From: Ferrovibrio sp.
Lineage (GTDB): Bacteria > Pseudomonadota > Alphaproteobacteria > Ferrovibrionales > Ferrovibrionaceae
DNA: 64,000 nt
Assembly (NCBI RefSeq): GCF_029255545.1
Contig: NZ_JANLJJ010000094.1
Coordinates: 1-64,000, forward strand
Reading direction: 5' to 3'
Part shown: piece by piece, positions 1-9,515 of the stretch
Layout: the number at the start of each line of letters is the position of its first letter
How positions within the stretch are numbered: the first letter of the stretch is position 1
The notes under the pieces: generated by a model
What the model was told of the DNA's origin: nothing
Seen by the model: only the letters and a program-made list of their open reading frames with translations
The model's database searches: none
Made by a program: the position numbers and the translations under genes

Positions 1-1263
<1,263 letters not shown>

Positions 1264-1463
1264 GATCGGCTCTCCCTTCCCTTTTTAAATGCGCGGCCTG
1301 TCCGCCGGGTCGTGTCCCGGGCCTGCATGGCCAACAGCGTTCCCTCGCGGCGCGGCATTGACGTCGCGGCCGCCTGCATCATCGGGGCGATGATGCCCGG
1401 AAAGGCCGGCCTGCGACAAGCACCCGGCCCTTTCGACCAAAGCATAGCCCTGATTGGGGAAAT

Positions 1464-2006
1464 TCAGGAATCGCTATCGGCGGCGGGCGGATTTGCGGCC
1501 GGCATGCCGGCCGGGAGAGCATCGAGGGCGGCGGCCAGGCCGGCCATCAGGGCGGGGTAGTCGGCCCTGAGGCCTGCGATCATCTCGTCCTGTGCCTGGC
1601 GCCACAGCGCGATGCCGGCGCGGTAGGCGGCGCGGCCCTCGCGGGTGGCCCGCACGGCCTTGGCCCGGCCATGCGACCCGGCTTCCAGGGTCAGCAGGCC
1701 CTCGGCCAGCAGCGGCGTGATGTTGCGCGACAGTGTCGTGCGGTCGAGATCCAGCGCTTTGGCCAGCTCGGTGATGCTGGCCGGGCGGCCATTCTGCTTC
1801 TCGAAGGCCGCCGCCATGCCGACCAGGCTGTGCTGCGGCAGGCCGAGGCCGATTTTCGCCAGGTGGCGGGTGTAATGCTCGCTGGCCCGCCGCGCGGCCG
1901 AGCGCAGCAGGAAGCAGATGCAGTCCTCGCGGCCGTCCGGCGCCGGCCGGGGGTACACGGGCGCGGCGGAGGGGATAACCGGGTGGGAGTCGACAGCCTG
2001 CGGCAT
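1464..2006 (-). CDS. MarR-family transcriptional regulator
   Basis: A 180-residue winged-helix regulator. Residues about 60-125 carry the MarR HTH: SITELAKALDLDRTTLSRNITPL followed by the wing LTLEAGSHGRAKAVRAT. It is divergent from a hotdog thioesterase at 2109. I chose the ATG at 2006 because the MarR alignment begins soon after it. A perfect 18-bp palindrome directly abuts this ATG, so there is no room for a normal ribosome site; the message may be leaderless or start at the GTG a few codons upstream. Likely role: autorepression and control of the neighbour. The ligand is unknown. Confidence 0.85.
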   Translation of the reverse strand: MPQAVDSHPVIPSAAPVYPRPAPDGREDCICFLLRSAARRASEHYTRHLAKIGLGLPQHSLVGMAAAFEKQNGRPASITELAKALDLDRTTLSRNITPLLAEGLLTLEAGSHGRAKAVRATREGRAAYRAGIALWRQAQDEMIAGLRADYPALMAGLAAALDALPAGMPAANPPAADSDS

Positions 2007-2024
2007 ATCGTGTATATACACGAT
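2007..2024. promoter_or_regulatory. Perfect palindromic operator between MarR gene and thioesterase
   Basis: ATCGTGTATATACACGAT is identical to its reverse complement over all 18 bases. It touches the MarR start codon and lies 84 bases upstream of the thioesterase ATG. Size, symmetry and position fit a dimeric MarR binding site (inference). Confidence 0.7.
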
Positions 2025-2108
2025 GCAGGCCGGCCGGACAAGCCATCCTCCCGGTTGCCTGCCAGGCCTCCCCAGGCTTTGACGACAAGACATGTTCAGG
2101 AGCACCCG

Positions 2109-2597
2109 ATGTCGGCCGATCCAGTTCCCAAGAATTCCGTCTACGGCGTGCTGCCCGTCGAGACGCTGCGCGAGATGTCGGGCATCGAGCTGTTCCGGGG
2201 CATCATGGCGGGCGAGCTGCCCGGCGCGCCGATCGCGCAGATCATGAACATGTGGATCCATGAGGCCGAGCCGGGCCGCGTGGTCTTCGCCGGCAAGCCG
2301 GAGAAACAGCATTACAACCCGATCGGCAGCGTGCATGGCGGCTATGCCGGCACCATGCTGGACAGCTGCATGTCCTGCGCGGTGCAGTCGCTGCTGCCCA
2401 AGGGCATGGGCTACACCACGCTGGAATACAAGGTCAGCCTGGTGCGCGGCATCAGCGACCAGACCGGCATCGTCTATGCCGAGGGCAAGGCGATCCAGGT
2501 CGGCGGCCGGGTGGGCACGGCGGAAGGCCGCATCACCGACGCCCAGGGAAAGATCCTCGCCACCGGCACCACCACCTGCCTGGTGTTTCCGATCTAA
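2109..2597 (+). CDS. PaaI-family hotdog thioesterase
   Basis: A 162-residue protein of the PaaI/YdiI hotdog family, which hydrolyses acyl- or aryl-CoA thioesters in the cytoplasm. The family signature is visible as NPIGSVHGGYAGTMLDSCMSCAV (about residues 70-93), with the HGG turn and the following acidic residue of the long helix. The ATG at 2109 follows CAGGAGCACCC, a good ribosome site. It is divergent from a MarR regulator with a shared palindrome, suggesting induction by a compound that feeds CoA metabolism. The substrate cannot be read from sequence. Confidence 0.85.
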   Translation: MSADPVPKNSVYGVLPVETLREMSGIELFRGIMAGELPGAPIAQIMNMWIHEAEPGRVVFAGKPEKQHYNPIGSVHGGYAGTMLDSCMSCAVQSLLPKGMGYTTLEYKVSLVRGISDQTGIVYAEGKAIQVGGRVGTAEGRITDAQGKILATGTTTCLVFPI

Positions 2598-2617
2598 AGC
2601 CGGTCAGGCCTGAAAAC

Positions 2618-2881
2618 TCATCTTGGGCGCTGCCAGGCGGGCTTGCGCAGCGCGGCGTCGATATCGGCGCGGCTGAGGCCCATGTCTTTCAGCATCGCGT
2701 CGCTCAGTTCGGCGAGTTGTTCGCGCTCGCGCCAGCGCCGCTGCGCCGCCAGCAGGGCGAACAGGGCCCGCGCGACCTGGCGCAGGGCGGCATCGCAGGC
2801 GCGGCCGGCCTGCTGCCCCAGGCGCTCGGCAGGGCCAGCCGAATCCAGGCTGGCAGATGCGATCATGATGGTCTGTGCCAT
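2618..2881 (-). CDS. DUF1127 (YjiS-like) small protein
   Basis: An 87-residue protein whose C-terminal 45 residues match DUF1127: RRWREREQLAELSDAMLKDMGLSRADIDAALRKP. Members in alphaproteobacteria are small arginine-rich proteins linked to phosphate, carbon or RNA regulation; the role here is not known. A GGAG ribosome site precedes the ATG at 2881. It is divergent from the ArsR-type regulator at 3014. Confidence 0.85.
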   Translation of the reverse strand: MAQTIMIASASLDSAGPAERLGQQAGRACDAALRQVARALFALLAAQRRWREREQLAELSDAMLKDMGLSRADIDAALRKPAWQRPR

Positions 2882-3013
2882 GGCGGGACTCCGTCCGGGG
2901 TTTTCATGTCCTTGCCATAACGCATCGACATGACGCAGCGGTGACCGATCGCTACGGCCACGACCGTAGCATCCGGCATTGCCGCCTCATGACAGCCTGC
3001 CTAAAGTCTGGCC

Positions 3014-3757
3014 ATGAGCAGCAACGAGCCGCATGTGGCGAAAATCGCCGCCCTGATCGGCGATCCGGCGCGGGCCAACATCCTGAAGGCCCTGATGGAT
3101 GGCCGCGCCCGCACCGCCAAGGAACTGGCCCATGCCGCCGGCGTGTCGCCGCAGACCACCAGCGGCCACCTGGCCAGGCTGGTGGATGGCGGGTTGCTGG
3201 CGGTGGCGAAGCAGGGCCGGCACCGCTATTTCCACCTGGCCAACGGCCTGGTGGCCGGGGCGCTGGAAAGCCTGATGGCGCTGGCCGGCGAGCGGCCGGT
3301 GCCAAAACATCATCACCAGGCCCGCATCGCCGCCGACCTGCGCGCGGCGCGCACCTGCTACGACCACCTGGCCGGCAAGCTCGGCGTGCTGCTGTTCGAC
3401 CGGATGCTGGCGACGGGCTGCATCCTGCCGACGGGAGACGGCGACGATTTTGTGGTGAGCGCCGAAGGCCGGCGGCTGTTCGCGCAACTCAATATCGACA
3501 TCGACGGGCTGGCGACGAAAACCGGCCAGCGGCGGCGCTTCGCCCGCGCCTGCCTGGACTGGAGCGAACGCAGCCCGCACCTGGCCGGCGCCCTGGGCGC
3601 GGCTTTGGCCGCATGCTGCTTTCAGCGCGGCTGGCTGCAGCGGCGCAGGGACAGCCGCGCCGTGACGCTCACGCCCGCCGGCGTGGCAGCGCTGGCCGGG
3701 ATATTCGGCCTGCCGCCGGACCAGCTCGGCGCGCCCGAGGAAGCGGCGCGGCATTAG
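3014..3757 (+). CDS. ArsR-type winged-helix transcriptional regulator
   Basis: A 247-residue regulator. Residues 5-90 form an ArsR-like winged helix: IAALIGDPARANILKALMDG, then the recognition helix in GVSPQTTSGHLARLVDGGLL and the wing VAKQGRHRYFHL. The longer C-terminal part (about 95-247) is typical of the ~230-residue ArsR subgroup, not of the short metal sensors. No cysteine metal site is visible in the HTH. It lies between DUF1127 and the GlxA-type regulator; target unknown. Confidence 0.85.
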   Translation: MSSNEPHVAKIAALIGDPARANILKALMDGRARTAKELAHAAGVSPQTTSGHLARLVDGGLLAVAKQGRHRYFHLANGLVAGALESLMALAGERPVPKHHHQARIAADLRAARTCYDHLAGKLGVLLFDRMLATGCILPTGDGDDFVVSAEGRRLFAQLNIDIDGLATKTGQRRRFARACLDWSERSPHLAGALGAALAACCFQRGWLQRRRDSRAVTLTPAGVAALAGIFGLPPDQLGAPEEAARH

Positions 3758-3849
3758 CGGAGCCGGACGCGGGGCGCCTCCCCACCAGGCTTGCCGTCAA
3801 TCTGGCACGATGGCAGGATCACCCCTGTACGGGGAAAAACGGACGCGGC

Positions 3850-4896
3850 ATGCATCACATCAGGATCTGGGTTTTCGAGGGCGTGCTGGCTTCCGGCGTG
3901 GCCGGCTCGGTCGATGTTTTCGCCACGGCCAACGCGATGTGGGCGGACCTCAACCGCGGGATGCGCCTTCCCCCCCTGTTCGAATGGCGCATCGAATCAC
4001 CGGATGGCAATCCCGTGCGCACCGCCTCGGGGCAGGTCGTGACCGTGGATGGCGCGATCAATTCCCGGACCGCCGCCGATGCGGTGATCATGCCGGGCCC
4101 CTTCGTTTCCGACACCCCCCGCTTCCTGAACCGCATGAGCGCCCTGCAGGCCATGCTGGCGGCTCTCCGCCGACAGCATGACCGGGGCGCGCTGATCGCG
4201 TCATACTGCAGCGGCAGCTTCATCCTGGCCGAGGCCGGATTGCTGGATGGGCGCGCCGCCACCACGCATTGGGCCTTGGCCAAGGCCTTCAGGCAGCGCT
4301 ACCCCAAAGTGCATCTGCGTCCGGCCGAGGTCATGACCGAGCAGGACCGCATTCTGTGCAGCGGCGCCGTAACGACATATCTCAACCTGGCCCTGCGGCT
4401 GGTCGAGAAACTCGCCGGCGCCAATCTCGCCATGCTGACGGGAAAAATGCTGCTGATCGACACCAACCGCATCTCGCAGGCGGCTTACGCCACCCTGACC
4501 CTGCAAGACCAGCAGCACCATACGGATCAGTTGGTGAAGCGCGGCCAGCGCTGGATGGAAAAGAACCTGCATCGCGGCTTTCATCTCGCCGAGCTGGCGG
4601 ACCATCTTGCGGTCAGCGAGCGAACCCTGAGCCGCCGCTTCAAGCAGGCCGTAGGGCAGGCTCCGCTGCAATACCTGCAAATCCTGCGGATCGAGATTGC
4701 GAAACGCCTGCTGGAAACCAGCGGACTCAATGTCGAGTCCGTGAGCGAGCGCGTCGGCTACGGCGATCTCAGCACCTTCCGCAGGCTTTTCAGGCGGGAA
4801 ACCGGATTGTCGCCCCGCGAATATCAGCGCGGCTTTTCACGGCGGCATCGCGCGGCATCCATGCAACGCCGAACCGCTCGCGCCACGCCGCGTTAG
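3850..4896 (+). CDS. GlxA-type AraC-family regulator with DJ-1/PfpI-like domain
   Basis: A 348-residue regulator. Residues 1-185 form a class I glutamine-amidotransferase-like (DJ-1/PfpI) sensor domain with the nucleophile-elbow segment SYCSGSFILAEAGLLDG. Residues about 235-335 form a double-HTH AraC domain: FHLAELADHLAVSERTLSRRFKQAVGQAPLQYLQ and VSERVGYGDLSTFRRLFRRETGLSPREYQ. The start MHHIRIWVFEG matches the family N-terminus. It precedes the tautomerase gene by 171 bases, with a TTGCCA-N6-TGGCAA site between, so it probably controls that gene. Confidence 0.9.
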   Translation: MHHIRIWVFEGVLASGVAGSVDVFATANAMWADLNRGMRLPPLFEWRIESPDGNPVRTASGQVVTVDGAINSRTAADAVIMPGPFVSDTPRFLNRMSALQAMLAALRRQHDRGALIASYCSGSFILAEAGLLDGRAATTHWALAKAFRQRYPKVHLRPAEVMTEQDRILCSGAVTTYLNLALRLVEKLAGANLAMLTGKMLLIDTNRISQAAYATLTLQDQQHHTDQLVKRGQRWMEKNLHRGFHLAELADHLAVSERTLSRRFKQAVGQAPLQYLQILRIEIAKRLLETSGLNVESVSERVGYGDLSTFRRLFRRETGLSPREYQRGFSRRHRAASMQRRTARATPR

Positions 4897-4949
4897 CGCC
4901 GCGTCACGCCAGGCTATGCCACGCCACGCTATGCCACAGATGTCCGTTT

Positions 4950-4967
4950 TTGCCAGTTGTGTGGCAA
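4950..4967. promoter_or_regulatory. Inverted repeat upstream of the tautomerase gene
   Basis: TTGCCA-GTTGTG-TGGCAA has perfect 6-bp arms with a 6-base spacer, about 100 bases upstream of the tautomerase ATG and just after the GlxA-type regulator. It is a candidate regulator site; which protein binds it is inferred from proximity only. Confidence 0.4.
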
Positions 4968-5067
4968 TACCGCCACTCCCGGCCCACGGCGCCGGCTTCT
5001 AGATTCGGCCGACGCGAACGAGGCCGGCGGTCCGCCGCCTTGGCGCCAACCGGAAAAGGAAGCTGCC

Positions 5068-5598
5068 ATGCCGATGATCGATGCCTATATCCCCGAGAAC
5101 GCCCTCACCCCGGAAGCCGAAGCGCGGCTTTTCGAAGAGCTGACCGATATCCTGATCCGTCACGAGGGCATGGACCCCGCCAATGAGCGGATTCGGGGCG
5201 TCACCTGGCTTTTCCTGCATCGGCCAACGATTTTCCGCGCCGGCGTCCCGACCACGCAGCCGATTTATCGGATCGTCCCGTCGGTGCCCGAGGGGCAGTA
5301 TACCGACGCGGCGCGCCAGGGCCTGGTCCGGCAGGTGACCGAGGCGGTTGCCCGCGCGGAAGGCGCGCCGGTCGAAGCGGTGGGCGGCCGCGTATGGGTC
5401 TTCCCGACCGAAATCTTCGATGGCGGCTGGGGCAGCCGCGGCGTGATCCGGACCCTGCCCGACATCATGGAGTATTTCGGCGGCGAGGCCCTGCGCCTGG
5501 TCGGGGAAAAACGGCTGGCCGCCAAGCGCCAGCGCGACCTTGCCGCCATGCTCGAAACCGCCCTCGCGGCCGTGCGGGCGGAAACCGACGCCGCATAG
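5068..5598 (+). CDS. Tautomerase-superfamily protein
   Basis: A 176-residue protein that starts M-P, leaving the N-terminal proline that serves as catalytic base in the 4-oxalocrotonate tautomerase superfamily. It is about three times the length of 4-OT monomers, so it resembles the long bacterial 'tautomerase' group. Other conserved-looking segments are TTQPIYRIVPSVPEGQY and VWVFPTEIFDGGWGSRG. The ATG at 5068 follows AAAGGAAGCTGCC. Its 3' two-thirds are duplicated 5.3 kb downstream as a decapitated copy. Substrate unknown. Confidence 0.75.
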   Translation: MPMIDAYIPENALTPEAEARLFEELTDILIRHEGMDPANERIRGVTWLFLHRPTIFRAGVPTTQPIYRIVPSVPEGQYTDAARQGLVRQVTEAVARAEGAPVEAVGGRVWVFPTEIFDGGWGSRGVIRTLPDIMEYFGGEALRLVGEKRLAAKRQRDLAAMLETALAAVRAETDAA

Positions 5599-5611
5599 AC
5601 GGCCCGCGTCC
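5249..5611 (+). repeat. Direct repeat, copy 1 (363 bp, tautomerase 3' part)
   Basis: These 363 bases recur at 10558-10920 with a constant offset of 5309. The one difference I see is T at 5265 against C at 10574. The repeat begins inside the tautomerase gene and runs 13 bases past its stop codon. The sequences diverge abruptly at both ends. The two copies bracket a 4.9-kb accessory segment. Confidence 0.95.
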
Positions 5612-5664
5612 GCCTGCCTGCGCCGTTAGAAGACAAGACGACCGCGGCCACTGGGTCGTGAGCC

Positions 5665-6090
5665 TCAAGCGCCTCGCCCATCTACCTGCGTCAAGTCCAC
5701 TTTTCGACGGATCAATCCGAGCGCTACTCCATATAGCGTGAATTGAACGAATCCGGCGGAGATCTCCACCCACACCCATGCGGGAATGGACGGGATCGAA
5801 TATTTGGCGGCCTCGGCGAAAGCAATGTAGCTCACAATCAGGCTACCGCCGATCCATGCAAACAGCACGCTGTTGAGAAGCGAGCGACGCGCCCATTCCG
5901 AGTTCGCATGCAGAAACGCGAGTGCCGTTCCTTGGATCAGCATGGAGAGGAAACCGAGCGAAAAAATGGGCTCTGCCCGCAGATGCGGCAACTCCGCGTA
6001 ATGGGCTGCGTTGATCGTGAAATGCGAGACGGCTTGGGTCGCGAAGGTCGCGACGATATAGACGAGGATGGCAAGAACAAATCGGATCAT
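5665..6090 (-). CDS. Small inner-membrane protein
   Basis: A 141-residue protein with about four hydrophobic segments: FVLAILVYIVATFATQAV, PIFSLGFLSMLIQGTALAFL, SLLNSVLFAWIGGSLIVSYI and AWVWVEISAGFVQFTLYGVALGLI. I chose the ATG at 6090 because GAGAAGGGACTTACAGC in front of it is a good ribosome site. It lies downstream of the SRPBCC gene on the same strand and may be the last gene of the ArsR-SRPBCC unit. I do not recognise the family. Confidence 0.6.
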   Translation of the reverse strand: MIRFVLAILVYIVATFATQAVSHFTINAAHYAELPHLRAEPIFSLGFLSMLIQGTALAFLHANSEWARRSLLNSVLFAWIGGSLIVSYIAFAEAAKYSIPSIPAWVWVEISAGFVQFTLYGVALGLIRRKVDLTQVDGRGA

Positions 6091-6204
6091 GCTGTAAGTC
6101 CCTTCTCCATGATGGTTTCCCCAATCAATCCTGCGACGCGCCGCGGGTTCTCCTCGCACAGAAAATGATGGCGCCAGGACCGAAGAACTTCGTTGCTGGC
6201 GAGA

Positions 6205-6699
6205 TCAGGCTTGCAACTCGACAAGCAGCCTTGCCAGCACCTCCATGCCGGCGCCCCAGCCCTTGCCCATGCCGTCCATCGCGGCGGCAAAACAGGCGAT
6301 CTCGGCAGCGCTCGCCTCGTGGGGCGTCCAGGTCAGTCGCATTTTGGTTTTTCCGCCGTGGTCTTCGAAGGTCACGACGGTCAAGAGCACGCGTGGCCAA
6401 TCCGGCATCATGGGGCTGGAGATAATATTCCAGTTCTCATCGGTATTGGACATCAGGCAGACTAGTCGCTCCGGCGCAACGACCTGCGTATACTCGGCGC
6501 GCTGATAATTGGATTTGCCGCCCCATTTCATCTCGTTGAGCCAAAGCCCACCAGGCTCGACATCAAGGCGATGAATGATCGTCTCGACATTCGGACCGTA
6601 CCAGCGCGCCAACAGCTTCGGATCGGTCCAGGTCTTCCACACAAGATCGCGTGGAGCGTCAAAGATCCGCTCCAGCACGTAAGTCGGCAATTCATTCAT
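6205..6699 (-). CDS. SRPBCC (AHSA1-like) domain protein
   Basis: A 164-residue START/AHSA1-like protein with a hydrophobic ligand-binding fold. The family start is clear: YVLERIFDAPRDLVWKTWTDPKLLARWYGP, and later VTFEDHGGKTKMRLTWTPHEAS. Its start overlaps the upstream ArsR gene by 8 bases, a common pairing in which the ArsR protein controls its SRPBCC partner. Ligand unknown. Confidence 0.85.
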   Translation of the reverse strand: MNELPTYVLERIFDAPRDLVWKTWTDPKLLARWYGPNVETIIHRLDVEPGGLWLNEMKWGGKSNYQRAEYTQVVAPERLVCLMSNTDENWNIISSPMMPDWPRVLLTVVTFEDHGGKTKMRLTWTPHEASAAEIACFAAAMDGMGKGWGAGMEVLARLLVELQA

Positions 6700-7063
6700 T
6701 TCCGGGGGCCTTTGCTTTCGTTCTTTTCAACTCTTCCAACAGGCCGTCGAGTTGATCGAAACTCGACGACCAGAATTGTTTGAACTCTTCGAGCCAGTGG
6801 ACCGCCGCCAACATGGGTTGGGCCTTCAGTCGTGCTGGCCGTCGCTGTTTGTCGATGTCGCGCTCAATCAATCCCGCTCGTTCCAGCACCCTCAAATGCT
6901 TCGACACCGCCGGCTGACTCATCCGAAACGGCGCGGCGATCTCGTTCACCGAAGCCTCGCCGGCCGCCAATCGCGATAGGATCGCTCGCCGCGTTGGGTC
7001 GGCGAGCGCTGCGAAAATCGCATCCAGATTCTGCGATTGATTTATAGAACCGATTCGTTCCAT
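6692..7063 (-). CDS. ArsR-family regulator paired with SRPBCC gene
   Basis: A 123-residue winged-helix repressor: LDAIFAALADPTRRAILSRLAAGEASVNEIAAPFRMSQPAVSKHLRVLERAGLIERD. It lacks the ELCVC metal-binding motif, like the SRPBCC-linked ArsR group. A TTG start two codons upstream is possible, but I prefer the ATG at 7063. An inverted repeat TAACC-AAAA-GGTTA overlaps the start codon, suggesting autorepression. Translation is coupled to the SRPBCC gene by an 8-base overlap. Confidence 0.85.
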   Translation of the reverse strand: MERIGSINQSQNLDAIFAALADPTRRAILSRLAAGEASVNEIAAPFRMSQPAVSKHLRVLERAGLIERDIDKQRRPARLKAQPMLAAVHWLEEFKQFWSSSFDQLDGLLEELKRTKAKAPGNE

Positions 7064-7076
7064 AACCAAAAGGTTA
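7063..7076. promoter_or_regulatory. Candidate ArsR operator at the start codon
   Basis: TAACC-AAAA-GGTTA is a perfect inverted repeat with a 4-base spacer. Its first base is shared with the ArsR start codon, so a bound dimer would block the promoter or start region (inference). Confidence 0.45.
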
Positions 7077-7177
7077 GATATATTTGCGAACTATGTCAAT
7101 CCCCTTCATGTTCCGGCGGAATCGAGGGATGCGTGCGCAACGCATCGCTTCAGCGCCGCACTCGCTTTCCAGTCAGA

Positions 7178-7504
7178 CTATTTCGGCGGCAGTGAACCGA
7201 CAAAGCGGGCAGCGTAGGCAATCCAGGCATCGAGCCCTGCCCCGATGGCTTCGTCGGCATCCACCCAGATGATCCCGCGCATGGGTTTGCCCGTTATATC
7301 CATTGGGCTTGCGCCCGGCCGCTTCAGCGCCTCAGGCTCAAGCTCCTTCCCCACTCGGAACATGAACCGCCCGACTTCGACGCCGCATAGCATGTTGCCG
7401 TTGAGCATCCAGCAATAGCCGCCGAACATCTTCTTTTCTGTGACGCCAGCGCGATGCGCCAGCGCGTCGCGCATTAGTTCGGCCAGGTGAGGATCGTGGG
7501 GCAT
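7178..7504 (-). CDS. TfoX/Sxy N-terminal domain protein
   Basis: A 108-residue protein with the TfoX N-terminal fold: LAELMRDALAHRAGVTEKKMFGGYCWMLNGNMLCGV and MRGIIWVDADEA. It lacks the C-terminal domain of the competence regulator, as do most stand-alone members. Its role is unknown. It is monocistronic between the ArsR unit and the glycosylase gene. Confidence 0.85.
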   Translation of the reverse strand: MPHDPHLAELMRDALAHRAGVTEKKMFGGYCWMLNGNMLCGVEVGRFMFRVGKELEPEALKRPGASPMDITGKPMRGIIWVDADEAIGAGLDAWIAYAARFVGSLPPK

Positions 7505-7773
7505 CGGTCGGTTTCCTATTTGCAGCTACGCAACGCAAAGACGTTTTCGGCTCGGTTAATCGGACATGCGCTCGGGCTTTTCTTCAGCGAAGCAATCTTT
7601 CCCCTCAGATACTCTGCTCTTGCCGGGCGGGCTCACAAGACTGCGCTGCCTCCAGCGCCTCGATTGCACCCTCGATTCCGCCGTTCTTCTCTAGAAGCGA
7701 TGCGCGCAAAGTCTGAGAATAGATTTTTCGTTCTCCCTGTTTCGGAATGACGAAAGTAGATCGTAGTTCGCCA

Positions 7774-8439
7774 CTACACGCTCATTGCCAGAACGCGGCT
7801 AATTTCGGTTAGGCTCCGACCGGATTGACGGATCCATTCATTAAAGGCGTCTTGCACGGCTTGCATGTGGCGCCGGCCACTGGGTGCCTTTGCGACGACG
7901 CCTTCTGCAATGAGGCGAGCAATGACGTCCGGCGACAGAATGAAACTGGAGCGTCCTAGGCGGCGCAGCATCCGTTGGCCGGTCACCCCGCCAAGTCGCG
8001 ATCCGCGGTTGGTTAGGACCTCAAGCAGGCCGACGAAGTTCGTGTCCGGCCAGTCGGCGAAAAATCTACCCGCTGAGCCGTATTCCGCAGTCAGTTCACG
8101 AATGAAGTGGGCATTGTCGACGACGGCCATAATCTTGGCACCGTTGCGCACGATACTGTCGTCACTCAGAAGCCGATCGATTTGCTCATCGCCATACCGG
8201 ACGATACGGCTGGGATCAAATCGGTGGAATGCGGCTTCAAAGCCATCCCATTTGGCGTCGATGACCGCCCAGTTGAAACCCGCCTCGAAGAGGCTGCGCG
8301 CCATCGACGACAGCCAGCGATCGTCCGCAATTGCCGCAATCTTGTTGCGCGGCAATGGCTTCTCAATGAGGGCTTCGAGCGCCGCGCCGCCACCCTTGCG
8401 TTTGGCAGCAATAGCATAGATTTTTTCAAAGCTGCGCAT
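7774..8439 (-). CDS. DNA-3-methyladenine glycosylase I-like protein
   Basis: A 221-residue protein of the Tag-like HhH-GPD superfamily, a base-excision DNA repair enzyme. Visible segments are MRSFEKIYAIAAKRKGG, ADDRWLSSMARSLFEAGFNWAVIDAKWDGFEAAFHRFDP and AKIMAVVDNAHFIREL. The N-terminal Cys and C-terminal His/Cys zinc ligands of E. coli Tag are not apparent, so activity on 3-methyladenine is uncertain. The ATG at 8439 follows GAGGGAGAAG. It overlaps the TetR gene by 14 bases and is co-transcribed with it. Confidence 0.75.
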   Translation of the reverse strand: MRSFEKIYAIAAKRKGGGAALEALIEKPLPRNKIAAIADDRWLSSMARSLFEAGFNWAVIDAKWDGFEAAFHRFDPSRIVRYGDEQIDRLLSDDSIVRNGAKIMAVVDNAHFIRELTAEYGSAGRFFADWPDTNFVGLLEVLTNRGSRLGGVTGQRMLRRLGRSSFILSPDVIARLIAEGVVAKAPSGRRHMQAVQDAFNEWIRQSGRSLTEISRVLAMSV

Positions 8440-9037
8440 CTTCTCCCTCGTAGAGTCCAAGCGCCTGAAGACCTGTACGCGCGGCCAGCCAAAGCTCATC
8501 CTCGCTGCGTACCGCCTTCGACAGGGTATTGATTCCGATCAGCAGCGATTGCAACGCCAAGGCCTTGCCGTGCACATCGGTATCTGCGCCGAGTTCGCCG
8601 CGGCTGACGGCGAGTCTGAGCAGAGTCTCGAATCGAGCGGCGCTCGCCAGCACCGCGTCCACCAGCATGGCGCCGAGTTCCGCATGCGGGCCGCCGGCAA
8701 GCTCGCACAGGCTGTTCACCGCCATGCATCCGCGCGCTTCCGGGTCACCGGCGCGAGCCGCGCAGGCTTCGTGAAACGTGTCCGAGATCAAGCGCTTGAT
8801 CGATCGGCCCCCGACGTCGTCATAAAGTGCGCGGTCCGGTGATTGTGGGAAATAGGCCGCGAGCGCCTCTTTGAACAGGTTCTCGCGCGAACCGAAGGCG
8901 TTGTAGTAGCTCGATCTGGTGATGCCGAGCTTCTCGGAAATCGCTTTCACCGAGTTCGCTTCATAGCCGGAGCGCCAGAGCTCCTGCATCACCGTCTCGA
9001 CAGCGGTATTCCGGTCGAATTTCGAGGGACGGGCCAA
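8426..9037 (-). CDS. TetR-family transcriptional regulator
   Basis: A 203-residue repressor with an N-terminal TetR HTH: NTAVETVMQELWRSGYEANSVKAISEKLGITRSSYYNAFGSRENLFKEALAAYF. The C-terminal domain is the TetR_C type with ARGCMAVNSLCELAGGPHAELG. The start is a TTG with GAAGGAATTCGCGC upstream; no in-frame ATG fits. It is divergent from the DUF1330-dehalogenase genes and shares with them about 100 bases of promoter DNA, so it probably represses them. Confidence 0.85.
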   Translation of the reverse strand: MARPSKFDRNTAVETVMQELWRSGYEANSVKAISEKLGITRSSYYNAFGSRENLFKEALAAYFPQSPDRALYDDVGGRSIKRLISDTFHEACAARAGDPEARGCMAVNSLCELAGGPHAELGAMLVDAVLASAARFETLLRLAVSRGELGADTDVHGKALALQSLLIGINTLSKAVRSEDELWLAARTGLQALGLYEGEDAQL

Positions 9038-9143
9038 GCGCGAATTCCTTCATAAAATGTTTTAGACACATATGGACAAAACAGCCAGATCGTGTTTTAT
9101 ACTTACATGTCCAAAACAACACTCGTCAAGAAGGAGAGTCCGA

Positions 9144-9431
9144 ATGAGTGCAATCGTCGTATCGCGCATCAAAGTACGCGATCCCGAACAGATGAAAGCC
9201 TATGGTGCTGCCGCCGCGTCGACGGTTGCGGCGCATGGCGGCGAAGTACTTGTGCGCGGAAACTTTGCCGAGGCGCTGCTGGGTACGGGCGCCCCCCATT
9301 TGACAGGCGTGATGCGGTTTGCCGATCCCGCCGCTGCCAGCGCCTGGTTTGCCTCGCCTGAATACCAAGCGCTGACCAGCCTGCGGGAAGCCGCTGGCGA
9401 TATGGAATTCTTCGTCTACGAGGCGTTTTAA
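9144..9431 (+). CDS. DUF1330 ferredoxin-like-fold protein
   Basis: A 95-residue dimeric alpha/beta-barrel protein of the DUF1330/ABM type: IVVSRIKVRDPEQMKAYGAAAASTVAAHGGEVLVRG, ending DMEFFVYEAF. Family members bind small molecules or act as monooxygenase-like proteins; the function here is unknown. AAGGAGAGTCCGA precedes the ATG. It is first in a two-gene unit with the haloalkane dehalogenase (84-base gap) and divergent from TetR. Confidence 0.75.
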   Translation: MSAIVVSRIKVRDPEQMKAYGAAAASTVAAHGGEVLVRGNFAEALLGTGAPHLTGVMRFADPAAASAWFASPEYQALTSLREAAGDMEFFVYEAF

Positions 9432-9515
9432 GCTTCTCGGGCTCCCCACTCTAAATCATTCACTTTCAGCCGACGAACCACCGGCCGCAAAGCGCGGACC
9501 GGACAGGAGATTATT

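Noticed and set aside
4269..5186. Plus-strand open frame of 305 codons
   Set aside because: It overlaps the AraC-type regulator and the tautomerase start in another frame; composition is Arg/Pro-rich shadow.
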